A stretch of DNA of 64,000 nt from Amycolatopsis pittospori (GCF_013870525.1 NZ_JACBXD010000041.1:1-64000), one strand, 5' to 3'. Shown: positions 36,191 through 44,913, counted from the first letter of the stretch. Notes: generated by a model from the sequence alone, not told the origin. Translations and numbers: made by a program.

Positions 36191-37045
36191 TCAGAAGACG
36201 AAGAAGTTGCGGACGCAGAAGGACTTGTCCGGGTTGTCGTCCGTCGAGATCCCCGACCCGCTCACCTTCTTGCCCTTGACCGTGCCCTCGATGTCACCGG
36301 AGACGAAACCGTCGCCGATACCGGAGGTCGAGGTGATCGTCAGCTGCGCCGGCGCCGGGGTCATGATGTCGATCGACTGGGCCAAGCTCGCCTTCGTGTC
36401 CGCGCAGGCCAGCGACAGTGCCCCCTCCTTGTCACCGGCGCTCACCTTCGCGAAGAAGTCCTTGAGGTTCTGGGCGCCCTTCGGGTTCCCCTCGGAACCG
36501 GTGCCGCCGCTCTCGGTGGACTTCGGGCTGCTCTTGGGAGCGCTCGACTTCGGGCTGCTCTTCGGCGCGGAGGTCGGGGCCTGCTCGGAAGACGACGCCG
36601 GCGGCGGCGCGGCCGTGTTGCCGCCCTCGTCCTTGCTGAGCAGGAACCCCGGCGCGACGAAGCCGGTGACACCGAAGGCGATCAGCACGACGAGGCCGAT
36701 GACGATCCCGATGATCAACCCGGTCTTGCTCTTCGGCGGCGGCGCGGGCGGACCGCCGTAACCCTGCGGGTAGCCCGGGTTGTTCGGATCCCAGCCCTGC
36801 TGCTGCGCGTTCGGATCCCAGCCACCCTGCTGCGGATACTGCTGGGTCTGGTCCCAACCTTGCTGCTGACCACCTTGCGGGTACTGCTGGGTCTGCTCCC
36901 AGCCCTGCTGCTGGCCGCCCTGCGGCTGGCCCCAACCACCCGACTGCTGGGTCTGGTCCCATCCACCCTGCTGCGGATAGCCGCCGGGCTGCTGTCCCTG
37001 GGGGTCCTGGCCGTAGGGCTGGCCGGGCTGGGGTGGGTAGGTCAT
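36191..37045 (-). CDS. Gln/Gly/Pro-rich single-pass membrane protein
   Basis: 284 aa. Residues 1-95 are a low-complexity cytosolic region with imperfect repeats of the form QQQGW(D/E)QTQQYPQ. One transmembrane helix follows (about 100-122, GLIIGIVIGLVVLIAFGVTGF), then a Ser/Pro/Lys linker (SSPKSSAPKSSPKS) and an extracellular domain with two Cys (LACADTK and SFCVRNFF). Same plan as the protein at 26559-27347. First gene of an apparent three-gene unit with the pentapeptide-like proteins. Function unknown. Confidence 0.65.
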   Translation of the reverse strand: MTYPPQPGQPYGQDPQGQQPGGYPQQGGWDQTQQSGGWGQPQGGQQQGWEQTQQYPQGGQQQGWDQTQQYPQQGGWDPNAQQQGWDPNNPGYPQGYGGPPAPPPKSKTGLIIGIVIGLVVLIAFGVTGFVAPGFLLSKDEGGNTAAPPPASSSEQAPTSAPKSSPKSSAPKSSPKSTESGGTGSEGNPKGAQNLKDFFAKVSAGDKEGALSLACADTKASLAQSIDIMTPAPAQLTITSTSGIGDGFVSGDIEGTVKGKKVSGSGISTDDNPDKSFCVRNFFVF

Positions 37046-37243
37046 CGCGTTCGCCTTCCGTGCTGGGGCCTGAGGCTCCGATCAGACGGACGGCGGTCAG
37101 CCGTGGTTCCGGATCCGCCCGTACCAGGAGTTTCAGGAGGCATTCTGCTCGGAAAGGTACCTGCCGCGCGAAAGCGGCTCCCGGCCGCGCTCGTCCGACG
37201 AGAACGAGCGGGCCGGAAGCCGGTTTCCCACGGAATGCGCAGC

Positions 37244-38089
37244 TCAGCCGTTGGCCAGTGCCTGCAAGCGGTCGTACGCGCCGTTGAAGGTGTTCTGGTC
37301 GAGCGGGGTGGAGGTGTACTGCCACACGGTGTAGAAGCCCCAGCCGTACGGAAGCGCCCCCACCGAGGAGGAGTAGCGGGCGATCCACAGCGGGACGGTG
37401 CCGCCGAAGTTCTGCGACGACCCGACGCAGGTGTTCCACCAGCTCGTCGACGTGTAGATGACGGGCCAGCGGCCGGTGCGGGCCTGGTAGCGGTCGTGGA
37501 ACGCGCGGATCCACGCCCCCATGGCCGACTGGCTCAGGCCGTAACAGGTGGCGCCGTACGGGTTGTACTCCATGTCCAGCGCGCCCGGCAGGGTCTTGCC
37601 GTCCTTGGACCAGCCGCCGCCGTTGTTGACGAAGAAGTCCGCCTGCGCCGCGCCACCCGAGACGTTGGGCAGGGCGAAGTGATACGCGCCGCGGATGAAG
37701 CCCTGGTTGTAGGAACCGTTGTACTGCTGGGCGAAGTACGGGTTCTTGTAGCTGGTGCCTTCGGTGGCCTTCGTCCACACGAAGCGCTTGCCCTGGCCCC
37801 ACCAGTGAGCCCAGTCGACGTTCTGCTGGTAGCTGGCGACGTCCATGCCCGCGACCGTCGCGAGCACACCGGCTTCGGGCTGCGGCCGGGCGGCCTTGTC
37901 CCTGGACTCCGGGGTGGAGGTGTCACCTTCCACACGCCGGATCTGCGATCCGATCGTGTGGTCGTTCTGCTGGAGATCCTGTTCGATCGACATGATCTCC
38001 GGGGACGGGGCGGCCGACGCCTGGACCGTGCTGCTGAGCAGGAGCAGCGCGGAGCCGACGGCGATGGCGATTCTTCGGGAAGTGCGCAT
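37244..38089 (-). CDS. Secreted GH25 lysozyme A
   Basis: 281 aa. Sec signal peptide (MRTSRRIAIAVGSALLLLSSTVQASA). The GH25 domain (about 80-280) has VAGMDVASYQQNVDW, KATEGTSYKNPYF, FIRGAYHFALP, the catalytic D-x-E of GALDMEYNPYG, and PVIYTSTSWWNTC. Cleaves the N-acetylmuramyl bond in peptidoglycan. A tandem paralogue lies 188 bp upstream in the same direction. Cys pair CYGLSQ/NTCVG could form a disulfide. Confidence 0.9.
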   Translation of the reverse strand: MRTSRRIAIAVGSALLLLSSTVQASAAPSPEIMSIEQDLQQNDHTIGSQIRRVEGDTSTPESRDKAARPQPEAGVLATVAGMDVASYQQNVDWAHWWGQGKRFVWTKATEGTSYKNPYFAQQYNGSYNQGFIRGAYHFALPNVSGGAAQADFFVNNGGGWSKDGKTLPGALDMEYNPYGATCYGLSQSAMGAWIRAFHDRYQARTGRWPVIYTSTSWWNTCVGSSQNFGGTVPLWIARYSSSVGALPYGWGFYTVWQYTSTPLDQNTFNGAYDRLQALANG

Positions 38090-38277
38090 ACGACAATCCC
38101 TTCACGGATAACCCTCGCTGAGGACGACTAACTGCAGGTGGTAGCCGTCCGGGCACGATTGTTGACGACGAGTGCCGGGTTTGTCACTAACTTCCGTGAA
38201 ATTGGTACTACGCGTGGGTGATTTTCATTTCCATGTTGACGGTGTTCTGTGATCTTGTAACACCCGCTCGGATGGGC

Positions 38278-39096
38278 TCAGCCCAGTGACAGTGCGCGTA
38301 CGCGATCGACCGTGCCGTTGAACCAGTTCTGGTCGCCGGGCAGGCTGCCGTTGTTCGAGAACTGCCAGATGGTCTGGGTCTTCCAGCTGGCGGGCAGCTC
38401 ACCGATCTCCGTGTTGTAGCGCGCCAGCCACAGCGGGTTCTGCCAGAAGACGTTGCTGTTGCCGGTGCAGCGCTTCCACCAGCTCGTCGACGTGTAGATC
38501 GCCGGATGCCGCCCGGTCCGCCACAGGTAGGTCTCGGCGAACGACGCCATCCACGCGACCATTTGCGCGGGCGTCTTGCCGTAACACGTTTCGCCGTAAG
38601 GGTTGTACTCGACGTCGAGCGCGCCCGGCAGCGTCTTGCCGTCGCCGGACCAGCCGCCGCCGTTGTTGACGAAGTAGTGCGCCTGCGAAGCACCGTCCGA
38701 GATGTCGGGACGCGCGAAGTGGTAGGACCCGCGGATCAGGCCGACGCCGTAGGAACCGTTGTACTGCTGGGGAAACCGGGGATTGACGAACCCGGTGCCC
38801 TCGGTCGCCTTCACGTAGACGAACTTCGCGCCGGTCCTGGCCGCGGCGGGCCAGTCGACGTCGCCCTGATGGCCGCTGACGTCGTGGCCCAGCGTCTGGG
38901 CTTCACCGCCGTAGAGCGGACCGATGGCCGCGCTGACGCCTTCGTGCAACGCGATCTGCGAGCCGGCGTAATGCTCCTCGGCCCCGTCGTATCTGGGCCC
39001 CGCTTCCTTCGCGACGGCAGGGGTCTGCGCGAGCAGCAAGACCCCCGCCGCGAGGACGGCCCCCCAGCCTTTCGAACACTTTCTGCGACTCTTCAC
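38278..39096 (-). CDS. Secreted GH25 lysozyme B
   Basis: 272 aa with signal peptide (KGWGAVLAAGVLLLAQTPAVA). GH25 motifs: LGHDVSGHQGDVDW, KATEGTGFVNPRF, LIRGSYHFARP, catalytic GALDVEYNPYG, PAIYTSTSWWKRC. The shared linker VNNGGGWS.DGKTLPGALD.EYNPYG and matching ends show it arose by tandem duplication with lysozyme A. A probable role in cell-wall turnover or competition; no regulator is adjacent. Confidence 0.9.
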   Translation of the reverse strand: MKSRRKCSKGWGAVLAAGVLLLAQTPAVAKEAGPRYDGAEEHYAGSQIALHEGVSAAIGPLYGGEAQTLGHDVSGHQGDVDWPAAARTGAKFVYVKATEGTGFVNPRFPQQYNGSYGVGLIRGSYHFARPDISDGASQAHYFVNNGGGWSGDGKTLPGALDVEYNPYGETCYGKTPAQMVAWMASFAETYLWRTGRHPAIYTSTSWWKRCTGNSNVFWQNPLWLARYNTEIGELPASWKTQTIWQFSNNGSLPGDQNWFNGTVDRVRALSLG

Positions 39097-39197
39097 GTCG
39101 CCACGATCCCCCGGGATAAGGGAATCAGCGACTCGAACATCACCCGAAAGAGTTGCGTTCAGGCTAAATAAATTGGGCCGAGTGGGTTAATCGGCCA

Positions 39198-39863
39198 CTA
39201 ACGGCGCTCGTCCAAAAGGGCTTTGTCGAGGTGCTCCGACGGGACGATCGCGGTGAGCCGGTCGTGCGGATTGATGGTGACCGGGTGCCCGGCGAGCAGC
39301 GGCACCATGTCCCGGCCCAGCACCGCGCGGGCGTGCGGCCATTCGCGCGGGACCAGCGACTTCGCCGTATAGGCGGGCACGAGTACCTGGCCGTCGGTGT
39401 TGTGGAAGCCGATGACCGTCCGCTGGACCGGCGAAAGCGCGTAGACGAACAGCGTCGAGTCGAGAAAGACCCGCGGCAGGTCGGCGACCGGGCGGTGGTT
39501 GGTGCGCACCAGCTGGAGCAACTGCTCGAGCTCGTTGCGCGGCTCCGGGAAACCGAGCGCCTTGGGCGAGGGCCGGTAGCGGTCGTTGGGGTGGAAGTCC
39601 TCGACGATCTCGCCGGCACCGTTCACCGGGTACGCGCCGACGACCGCCCAGGACGGCACCGGGCCGTTCGGGTCGAAGGCCTCGTCGATGACGTACAGCC
39701 AGCTGTTCGGATTGGCCTTGGCGTTGGCCCGCATCTCGTCGGTGATCTTCGGCTTCTGTTTGCCGCGCTTCCCTGCAGGGCTCGACGCCAACCGATCCGC
39801 CTCGTCCCGCTGCGCCATCGCCATCCCCACGTTCCGGGTGCCTGAAGGTTTGTTCGCGCTCAC
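39198..39863 (-). CDS. Type VII secretion system-associated protein (SseB-like)
   Basis: 221 aa, no signal or membrane helix. A charged N-terminus (about 1-48) leads to SWLYVIDEAFDPNGPVPSWAVVG, GEIVEDFHPNDRYRPSP, then a second half with VLVPAYTAKSLVPREWP and VTINPHDRLTAIVPSEHL. This two-part layout matches proteins annotated in Pseudonocardiaceae as type VII secretion-associated. No other ESX gene adjoins it here; the ESX-like genes at 1-2.7 kb are 37 kb away. Assignment is from remembered family pattern. Confidence 0.55.
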   Translation of the reverse strand: MSANKPSGTRNVGMAMAQRDEADRLASSPAGKRGKQKPKITDEMRANAKANPNSWLYVIDEAFDPNGPVPSWAVVGAYPVNGAGEIVEDFHPNDRYRPSPKALGFPEPRNELEQLLQLVRTNHRPVADLPRVFLDSTLFVYALSPVQRTVIGFHNTDGQVLVPAYTAKSLVPREWPHARAVLGRDMVPLLAGHPVTINPHDRLTAIVPSEHLDKALLDERR

Positions 39864-39877
39864 TCTACTGTTCTCCC

Positions 39878-40258
39878 ATGGCCTCTTCGCGTTCGGTCGA
39901 CCCCGCTGAGTTACGTGCCGCGATCACGGCGATTTCCCCCTGGTTGAACGGATCCGGCCCGGAACCGGCCCGGCCCGAACTGGCCGCCGCGGTGCGGCTG
40001 AGCCTGCGGACACTGGCCGCGGACGCGCCAGGGAAAAGTGTCGAAGTGCGGGTGCCGCCGTTCGCGGCGGTGCAGTGCGTCGAAGGTTTGCGGCACACGC
40101 GCGGGACGCCGCCGAACGTCGTCGAAACGGATCCGCGCACGTGGCTGGAACTGGCGACCGGGCTGCTCGGCTGGGCCGGCGCCGTCGAATCGGGGCGGGT
40201 CACCGCCTCCGGGAGCCGGGCCGATCTGGCCCACTGGCTGCCCCTGGTCCGCCTCTGA
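39878..40258 (+). CDS. Sterol-carrier family protein
   Basis: 126 aa, soluble. VEVRVPPFAAVQCVEG and TWLELATGLLGWAGAVESGRVTASGSRADLAHWLPLV match the SCP2/MDMPI-C-like fold. Its position between purL and purF corresponds, from memory, to M. tuberculosis Rv0807. It is divergent from the type VII-associated gene with only 14 bp between starts. Role unknown. Confidence 0.7.
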   Translation: MASSRSVDPAELRAAITAISPWLNGSGPEPARPELAAAVRLSLRTLAADAPGKSVEVRVPPFAAVQCVEGLRHTRGTPPNVVETDPRTWLELATGLLGWAGAVESGRVTASGSRADLAHWLPLVRL

Positions 40259-40273
40259 TCCTCGGCTCGCGCG

Positions 40274-40328
40274 TGCAATGAACGGCTCGTTCCTTGCAAA
40301 TTTCGCAAGGAACGAGCCGTTCATTGCA
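40274..40328. terminator. Palindrome between convergent genes (family A copy 3)
   Basis: A perfect 24-bp stem starting TGCAATGAACGGCTCGTTCC, loop AAATTTC (40298-40304). Relative to the copies at 24793 and 28333 it has two changes (CTA to CAA, and CCC to CTC), each matched by the complementary change in the other arm. It follows the sterol-carrier stop by 15 bp and precedes the methyltransferase stop by 20 bp. Confidence 0.75.
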
Positions 40329-40348
40329 GCTTGAGCGAGGGGGAACTA

Positions 40349-41182
40349 CTACTTCTTCCGGCCGATGCCACCCGAGATCGTCCGCTGCGCGGTGTTCAGC
40401 GCCTTGATCCGCGGGCCGTCCGGCCACCAGTCGGCGCACAGGGTGACTCCGGGGTCGACCATCTCGAGGTCGTGGAACAGCTCCTCGATCTCGGCCTTGG
40501 TGCGGAAGGTGCCCGAACCCATCGGGCTGTGGATGAAGAAGTCCTCCATCTTCCGCGCGACCTCGGACAACTCGTCCTGCGGGTCGGAGAAGTGCGAGAT
40601 CGCCACGTACGAGCCCGAGGGCAGCGCGTCGATGTACTTCCGCATGATCTGAGCGGGCGCTTCCTTCGGCCCGTTGAAGTGGTGCAGGGTGCCCATCTGC
40701 AGCAACGCGATCGGCTGCGTGAAGTCGATGTGCCGCCGGACGTCGGGGTTCTCCAGGATCCGCTCCGGCTCGAAGATGTCGTCGGAGACGAAGTGCGTGT
40801 TCTCGTTCTCTTCGAGCAGGGCGCGCCCGTGGGCGAGCACGACCGGGTCGTTGTCGACGTAGACGACCTTGATCTCCGGGTTGATCCGCTGCACGACCTG
40901 GTGCGTGTTCTCCGCGGTCGGGAGGCCGGATCCGAGGTCGAGGAACTGCGTGATGCCCGTCTGGCTGGCGAGGAACCGGCAGGCGCGGATGAGGAAGCCG
41001 CGGTTCTCGGTCGCCAGGTCCTGCGCTTCGGGGGCCGCCTGCTGGACCTTGCGCAGCACCTCCCGGTCGATCTCGTAGTTGTCCTTGCCGAGGAGGAAGG
41101 CGTCGTACACCCGGGCGATGCTGGCCCGCGTCGGGTCGACACCCACAGGCACTCGTTCCGTCCGGGTCGGGGCGTCGGGCAT
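40349..41182 (-). CDS. SAM-dependent methyltransferase, DUF574 family, second copy
   Basis: 277 aa from ATG 41182. RASIARVYDAFLLGKDNYEIDREVLRKV, motif I FLDLGSGLPTAENTHQV, VVYVDNDPVV and C-terminal ADWWPDGPRIKALN closely parallel the copy at 6743-7570. It is divergent from an XRE regulator of the DUF5753 type, the usual companion of this family. Substrate unknown. Confidence 0.85.
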   Translation of the reverse strand: MPDAPTRTERVPVGVDPTRASIARVYDAFLLGKDNYEIDREVLRKVQQAAPEAQDLATENRGFLIRACRFLASQTGITQFLDLGSGLPTAENTHQVVQRINPEIKVVYVDNDPVVLAHGRALLEENENTHFVSDDIFEPERILENPDVRRHIDFTQPIALLQMGTLHHFNGPKEAPAQIMRKYIDALPSGSYVAISHFSDPQDELSEVARKMEDFFIHSPMGSGTFRTKAEIEELFHDLEMVDPGVTLCADWWPDGPRIKALNTAQRTISGGIGRKK

Positions 41183-41217
41183 CTTGAACCTCACAAAACT
41201 GTGTCGGAAGTCTCGGG

Positions 41218-41229
41218 CTCTACGTAGAG
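41218..41229. promoter_or_regulatory. Perfect 12-bp palindrome in the methyltransferase/XRE spacer
   Basis: CTCTACGTAGAG is self-complementary over all 12 bases and lies 36 bp upstream of the methyltransferase start, in the divergent spacer shared with the XRE regulator. A good candidate operator. Confidence 0.5.
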
Positions 41230-41349
41230 TAGAACCACGTGCGCGACGGGTAAACCGAGCCATGCCTGTCGTGTCGAGGTCCAAACGTGTACTTTCAGTA
41301 ATCGGCTAGTTCCCCTGGCGAGTGTCGTCGTACGAAAGGTCCCCGGTCG

Positions 41350-42228
41350 ATGAACGCGGTCACCCCGCCCGGCGGTGAGCAGTCCCTGGGTCCCACCGCG
41401 CGCCGGATGATCCTCGGTTCACAGCTCCGGCGGATGCGCGAGGACGCGGGCATCACGCGCCAGGAGGCCGGCTACAGCATCCGCGGTTCCGAATCGAAGA
41501 TCAGCCGACTCGAACTCGGTCGCGTCGGCTTCAAGGAACGCGACGTCGCCGATCTGCTGACGATGTACGGCATGACCGACACCGAGGAGCGGCAGCAGTT
41601 CCTCGACATGGTCAAGGAGTCGAACGAGCCGGGTTGGTGGCGCCGCTACGGCGACCTGATGCCGAGCTGGTTCAACGACCTCGTCGGGCTCGAAGAGGCC
41701 GCGGCGCGGATCCAGGTCTGGGAGCCGCTGTACGTCACGGGTCTTCTGCAGACCGAGGCGTACGCGCGGGCGATCATGAGTCACGGCCGTCCGGACATGG
41801 TGAACGAGCAGGTCGACCGCCGGGTCGCGCTGTGCATGCGGCGGCAGAAGATGCTTTCGCGGCCGGACGCGCCGCGGTTGTGGCTGGTCATCGACGAGTC
41901 GGTGCTGTTCCGGCCGATCGGCGACCGAACGATCCTCAAGGGCCAGATCGACTACCTGCTGGAGATGATCCAGCAGCCGAACATCTCGGTGCAGATCCTC
42001 CCGTTCGACCGGAGCGGGTACTCCGCGGACAGCGCGTTCTCGCTGCTCAGGTTCGCGGAAGAGGAATTGCCGAACATCGCCTACACCGAATACCTGACCG
42101 GCGCGCACTACATCGACAAGCGCGACGAGATCGAGCGGTACAGCCGGGCGCTGGACATGCTCGCGGTCGACGCGGAGACGCCGGACCGCAGCCGCCAGAT
42201 GCTCATGAAGCGCCGCGCGGAAATCTGA
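41350..42228 (+). CDS. XRE-family regulator with DUF5753 domain
   Basis: 292 aa. N-terminal HTH (about 20-75: LGSQLRRMREDAGITRQEAGYSIRGSESKISRLELGR), then the DUF5753 domain (about 105-285: EEAAARIQVWEPLYVTGLLQTEAYARAI and ISVQILPFDRSGYSADSAFSLLRF). Pairs with a small DUF397 protein encoded downstream, the WhiJ/BldB-like actinobacterial arrangement that acts in differentiation and antibiotic control. Spacer palindromes on both sides are probable operators. Confidence 0.88.
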   Translation: MNAVTPPGGEQSLGPTARRMILGSQLRRMREDAGITRQEAGYSIRGSESKISRLELGRVGFKERDVADLLTMYGMTDTEERQQFLDMVKESNEPGWWRRYGDLMPSWFNDLVGLEEAAARIQVWEPLYVTGLLQTEAYARAIMSHGRPDMVNEQVDRRVALCMRRQKMLSRPDAPRLWLVIDESVLFRPIGDRTILKGQIDYLLEMIQQPNISVQILPFDRSGYSADSAFSLLRFAEEELPNIAYTEYLTGAHYIDKRDEIERYSRALDMLAVDAETPDRSRQMLMKRRAEI

Positions 42229-42249
42229 TCCACTCACCGTTGTGGGTTT

Positions 42250-42273
42250 CCCGCCGTCTCGGTGACGGCCGGG
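42250..42273 (+). terminator. Hairpin after the XRE gene
   Basis: GCCGTC (42253-42258) and GACGGC (42264-42269) form a short GC stem with flanking CCC/GGG, about 20 bp after the XRE stop. Likely terminator. Confidence 0.4.
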
Positions 42274-42381
42274 GTTTCCTTGCGGGCGCGCAAAAACCCT
42301 GTCACGACTGGTAGCTGTTCACCCGTTCGGGGAGGGTGACCTCACGCTTTGGTGGTACGCACAGGGTCTTAAGTCCTCACT

Positions 42382-42476
42382 GCACGCGAATTCTGCAGAA
42401 ACTTCTGCACGTGCATTTACCGCTGCAGCCACACGTGCTAACTTCGGATCACAGGCAAATGCACATGCAGATGCAT
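42382..42476. promoter_or_regulatory. Cluster of TGCA palindromes upstream of the DUF397 gene
   Basis: TGCA occurs at 42382, 42395, 42407, 42413, 42425, 42461, 42467 and 42473. Two groups have exact 6-bp spacing: TGCACGTGCA and TGCACATGCAGATGCA. Eight TGCA in 95 bp is far above expectation. The region ends 35 bp before the DUF397 start and is a candidate operator array for the upstream XRE regulator. Confidence 0.5.
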
Positions 42477-42510
42477 CGCCCGAAGTCTTTAGTCGGGGAA
42501 GGTGGGGACC

Positions 42511-42750
42511 ATGGCTGAACAGTTCGACAACGGCATCCCGGCCGATCGTCTTACCGGTGTGCGGTGGCGCAAGGCGAGTTACAGCAACGCGATCGGCAAT
42601 TGCGTCGAGGTGGCTCCGCTGGTCAACGGCGAGATCGCGATGCGCAACTCGCGCTTCCCGACCGGTCCGGCTCTCGTCTATACCCAGGCTGAGATGGCCG
42701 CGTTCCTCGCGGGCGCCAAGGACGGCGAATTCGATGATGTTCTCGGGTGA
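42511..42750 (+). CDS. DUF397-domain protein
   Basis: 79 aa from ATG 42511 with GGAAGGTGG upstream. The domain signature WRKASYSNAIGNCVEVAPL is clear, followed by AMRNSRFPTGPALVYT and AAFLAGAKDGEFD. Small DUF397 proteins act with the paired XRE/DUF5753 regulator, possibly as anti-regulator or antitoxin-like partner. Overlaps the next gene by 17 bp. Confidence 0.88.
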   Translation: MAEQFDNGIPADRLTGVRWRKASYSNAIGNCVEVAPLVNGEIAMRNSRFPTGPALVYTQAEMAAFLAGAKDGEFDDVLG

Positions 42751-43135
42751 CACCATCACCGCGGAAATCACCGACATCGAAACCGGCCTGCAGGAACTGA
42801 TCCACCGCGGATACCAGTTCGTGCACCCGTGCGACGCGAACGGCGAGGTCCTGGCCGTGGTCGGCGTGCGAGTCCACGACAACGTGGTCGACGTGGTCCG
42901 GCTCAACGCCGAGGACGACGTCGTCGCGACCCGCATGCCGGGCACCGAGGAGGACATCCTCGAGCCCGAAGTGTGGCTGTGGCGGTCCGCCGGCGACGCG
43001 GCGACGGTGCTGACGGCGCTGCTCGCGCTCCCGGACGAGCGGACACCCGGCTCGCTGTACCTCCCGGAGACCGCTTCCAACGGCTGCTGGGTCCCTGGCC
43101 GCGGCGGCACGTCCAAATGGCTCGCCGCCGGTTGA
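42734..43135 (+). CDS. Hypothetical protein coupled to the DUF397 gene
   Basis: 133 aa; ATG 42734 or ATG 42737, inside the DUF397 reading frame with AAGGA upstream. Soluble alpha/beta pattern with no signal: QELIHRGYQFVHPCDANGEVLAVVGVRVHDN, VVRLNAEDDVVATRMPG, EPEVWLWRSAGDAATVLTALLALPDE. I do not recognise the family. The overlap with DUF397 suggests a three-gene XRE-DUF397-partner module. Confidence 0.6.
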   Translation: MMFSGDTITAEITDIETGLQELIHRGYQFVHPCDANGEVLAVVGVRVHDNVVDVVRLNAEDDVVATRMPGTEEDILEPEVWLWRSAGDAATVLTALLALPDERTPGSLYLPETASNGCWVPGRGGTSKWLAAG

Positions 43136-43200
43136 TCCACGACACCTCAAGCACAGTCGACCGCCTCTGTCGAGGGGGAGCGGTCGGCTGGTCGGGGGTC

Positions 43201-43236
43201 GTGAGTGACGGGTCTTGAACCCCGCCCGTCACTCAC
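43201..43236. terminator. Palindrome before purF
   Basis: GTGAGTGACGGG (43201-43212) pairs with CCCGTCACTCAC (43225-43236), loop TCTTGAACCCCG. It lies 65 bp after the DUF397-partner stop and 106 bp before purF. The outer GTGAGTG motif is shared with the palindrome at 34188. Confidence 0.65.
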
Positions 43237-43342
43237 GGTCATTGCCCGAAGCGTGTCCAGTGCCACGTCGTACGAGGCGTTGATCGACAGTCCACCGTTT
43301 ACACTGGTGGCGGCCTGCCCTCTTCTCCCTGGGAGCACCTCG

Positions 43343-44881
43343 GTGGTTTCCGACCCGTCCCTCGCCGGACAGCCCGTGACCGACCAGCCCGATCCGGAAC
43401 CCCGCGAGGAATGCGGCGTCTTCGGTGTCTGGGCGCCCGGAGAAGAGGTCGCGAAGCTGACCTACTACGGGCTCTACGCACTTCAGCACCGCGGCCAGGA
43501 AGCGGCCGGCATCTCGGTCTCCGACGGCTCGCAGATCGTCGTCTTCAAGGATCTCGGCCTGGTCAGCCAGGTGTTCGACGAGCAGGTCCTGCAGTCGCTG
43601 CAGGGACATATCGCCGTCGGTCACTGTCGCTACTCGACCACCGGCGCGACCATCTGGGAGAACGCGCAGCCGATCTTCCGGACCACCGCCACCGGTAGCG
43701 GGTTGTCCTTCGCGCACAACGGGAACCTGGTCAACACCTCCGAGCTGCGCGACCGCACGGTCGCCGCCGGCCTCAAGCCGCACGCGGGTCTGACAGGTTC
43801 CTCCAGTGACTCCGACCTGGTGTGCGGGCTGCTCGCGGCCAACGCCGCCGACAAGGGCATCGAAGCCGCCGCGCTGGAACTGCTGCCCACCCTCAAGGGC
43901 GCGTTCTGCCTGGTCTTCGCCGACGAGTCCACCCTCTACGCGGCCCGCGACCCGCATGGCGTGCACCCGCTGGTGCTCGGCAGGCTCGAACGCGGCTGGG
44001 TGGTCGCGAGCGAGACGGCCGCGCTGGACATCTGCGGCGCGTCGTTCGTCCGCGAGGTCGAGCCCGGTGAGCTCATCGCGATAGACGCCGAGGGCCTGCG
44101 CTCCTCGCGGTTCGCGAACCCCGAGCCCAAGGGCTGTGTCTTCGAGTACGTCTACCTCGCGCGCCCCGACACCTCGATCGCCGGTCGCAGCGTGCACGCG
44201 ACCCGCGTCGAGATCGGCCGCAAACTCGCCGGCGAACATCCGGCCGACGCCGACCTGGTCATGCCGGTGCCCGAATCCGGCACCCCGGCCGCGATCGGCT
44301 ACGCGCAGGGCTCCGGCATTCCCTACGGCACGGGCCTGGTGAAGAACGCCTACGTCGGCCGTACCTTCATCCAGCCGTCGCAGACCATCCGCCAGCTGGG
44401 CATCAGGCTGAAGCTGAACCCGCTGCGCGACGTCATCCGCGGCAAGCGGCTCGTCGTGGTCGACGACTCCATCGTCCGCGGCAACACCCAGCGCGCACTC
44501 GTCCGCATGCTGCGGGAGGCCGGCGCGCTCGAGGTGCACGTCCGGATCGCCTCGCCGCCCGTCCGCTGGCCGTGTTTCTACGGCATCGACTTCGCGTCCC
44601 GCGCCGAACTGGTGGCCAACGGCGTCGACCTCGACGGCATCCGCCGCTCCATCGGCGCGGACACTTTGGGCTACATCTCCCTGGACGGACTGGTCGCGGC
44701 TTCGGAGCAGCCGAAGTCGCGCCTGTGCACCGCGTGCTTCTCCGGCGAGTACCCGATCGCGCTCCCCGAGGACGCCCTGATCGGGAAGCACCTGCTGGAA
44801 AGCCTAGAGTCCGCCAATGGCGCGGCGAAGCCCGTCAGCCCGGCCGGGTACGGTGCTGAAGACGCCATCCGGCGTCCCTAG
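43343..44881 (+). CDS. purF: Amidophosphoribosyltransferase
   Basis: 512 aa from GTG 43343 (GGGAG 7 bp upstream). First committed step of purine synthesis: PRPP and glutamine to phosphoribosylamine. The Ntn nucleophile Cys24 (EECGVFGVW) follows a 23-residue propeptide that must be removed. YGLYALQHRGQEAAGI, FAHNGNLVN and the PRPP loop RLVVVDDSIVRGNT are present. Cysteines in SRLCTACFSGEYP suggest the Fe-S type of Bacillus. Confidence 0.95.
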   Translation: MVSDPSLAGQPVTDQPDPEPREECGVFGVWAPGEEVAKLTYYGLYALQHRGQEAAGISVSDGSQIVVFKDLGLVSQVFDEQVLQSLQGHIAVGHCRYSTTGATIWENAQPIFRTTATGSGLSFAHNGNLVNTSELRDRTVAAGLKPHAGLTGSSSDSDLVCGLLAANAADKGIEAAALELLPTLKGAFCLVFADESTLYAARDPHGVHPLVLGRLERGWVVASETAALDICGASFVREVEPGELIAIDAEGLRSSRFANPEPKGCVFEYVYLARPDTSIAGRSVHATRVEIGRKLAGEHPADADLVMPVPESGTPAAIGYAQGSGIPYGTGLVKNAYVGRTFIQPSQTIRQLGIRLKLNPLRDVIRGKRLVVVDDSIVRGNTQRALVRMLREAGALEVHVRIASPPVRWPCFYGIDFASRAELVANGVDLDGIRRSIGADTLGYISLDGLVAASEQPKSRLCTACFSGEYPIALPEDALIGKHLLESLESANGAAKPVSPAGYGAEDAIRRP

Positions 44882-44913
44882 TCCCTTTCCTTTCAGAGTT
44901 GGAGTCCGCTTCC

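Noticed and set aside
36146..38131. Long plus-strand open frame (over 600 codons) opposite the membrane protein and lysozyme genes
   Set aside because: It is the antisense shadow of well-supported genes; composition is Arg/Gly/Val/Leu-rich without domains, as expected from high-GC codon bias.
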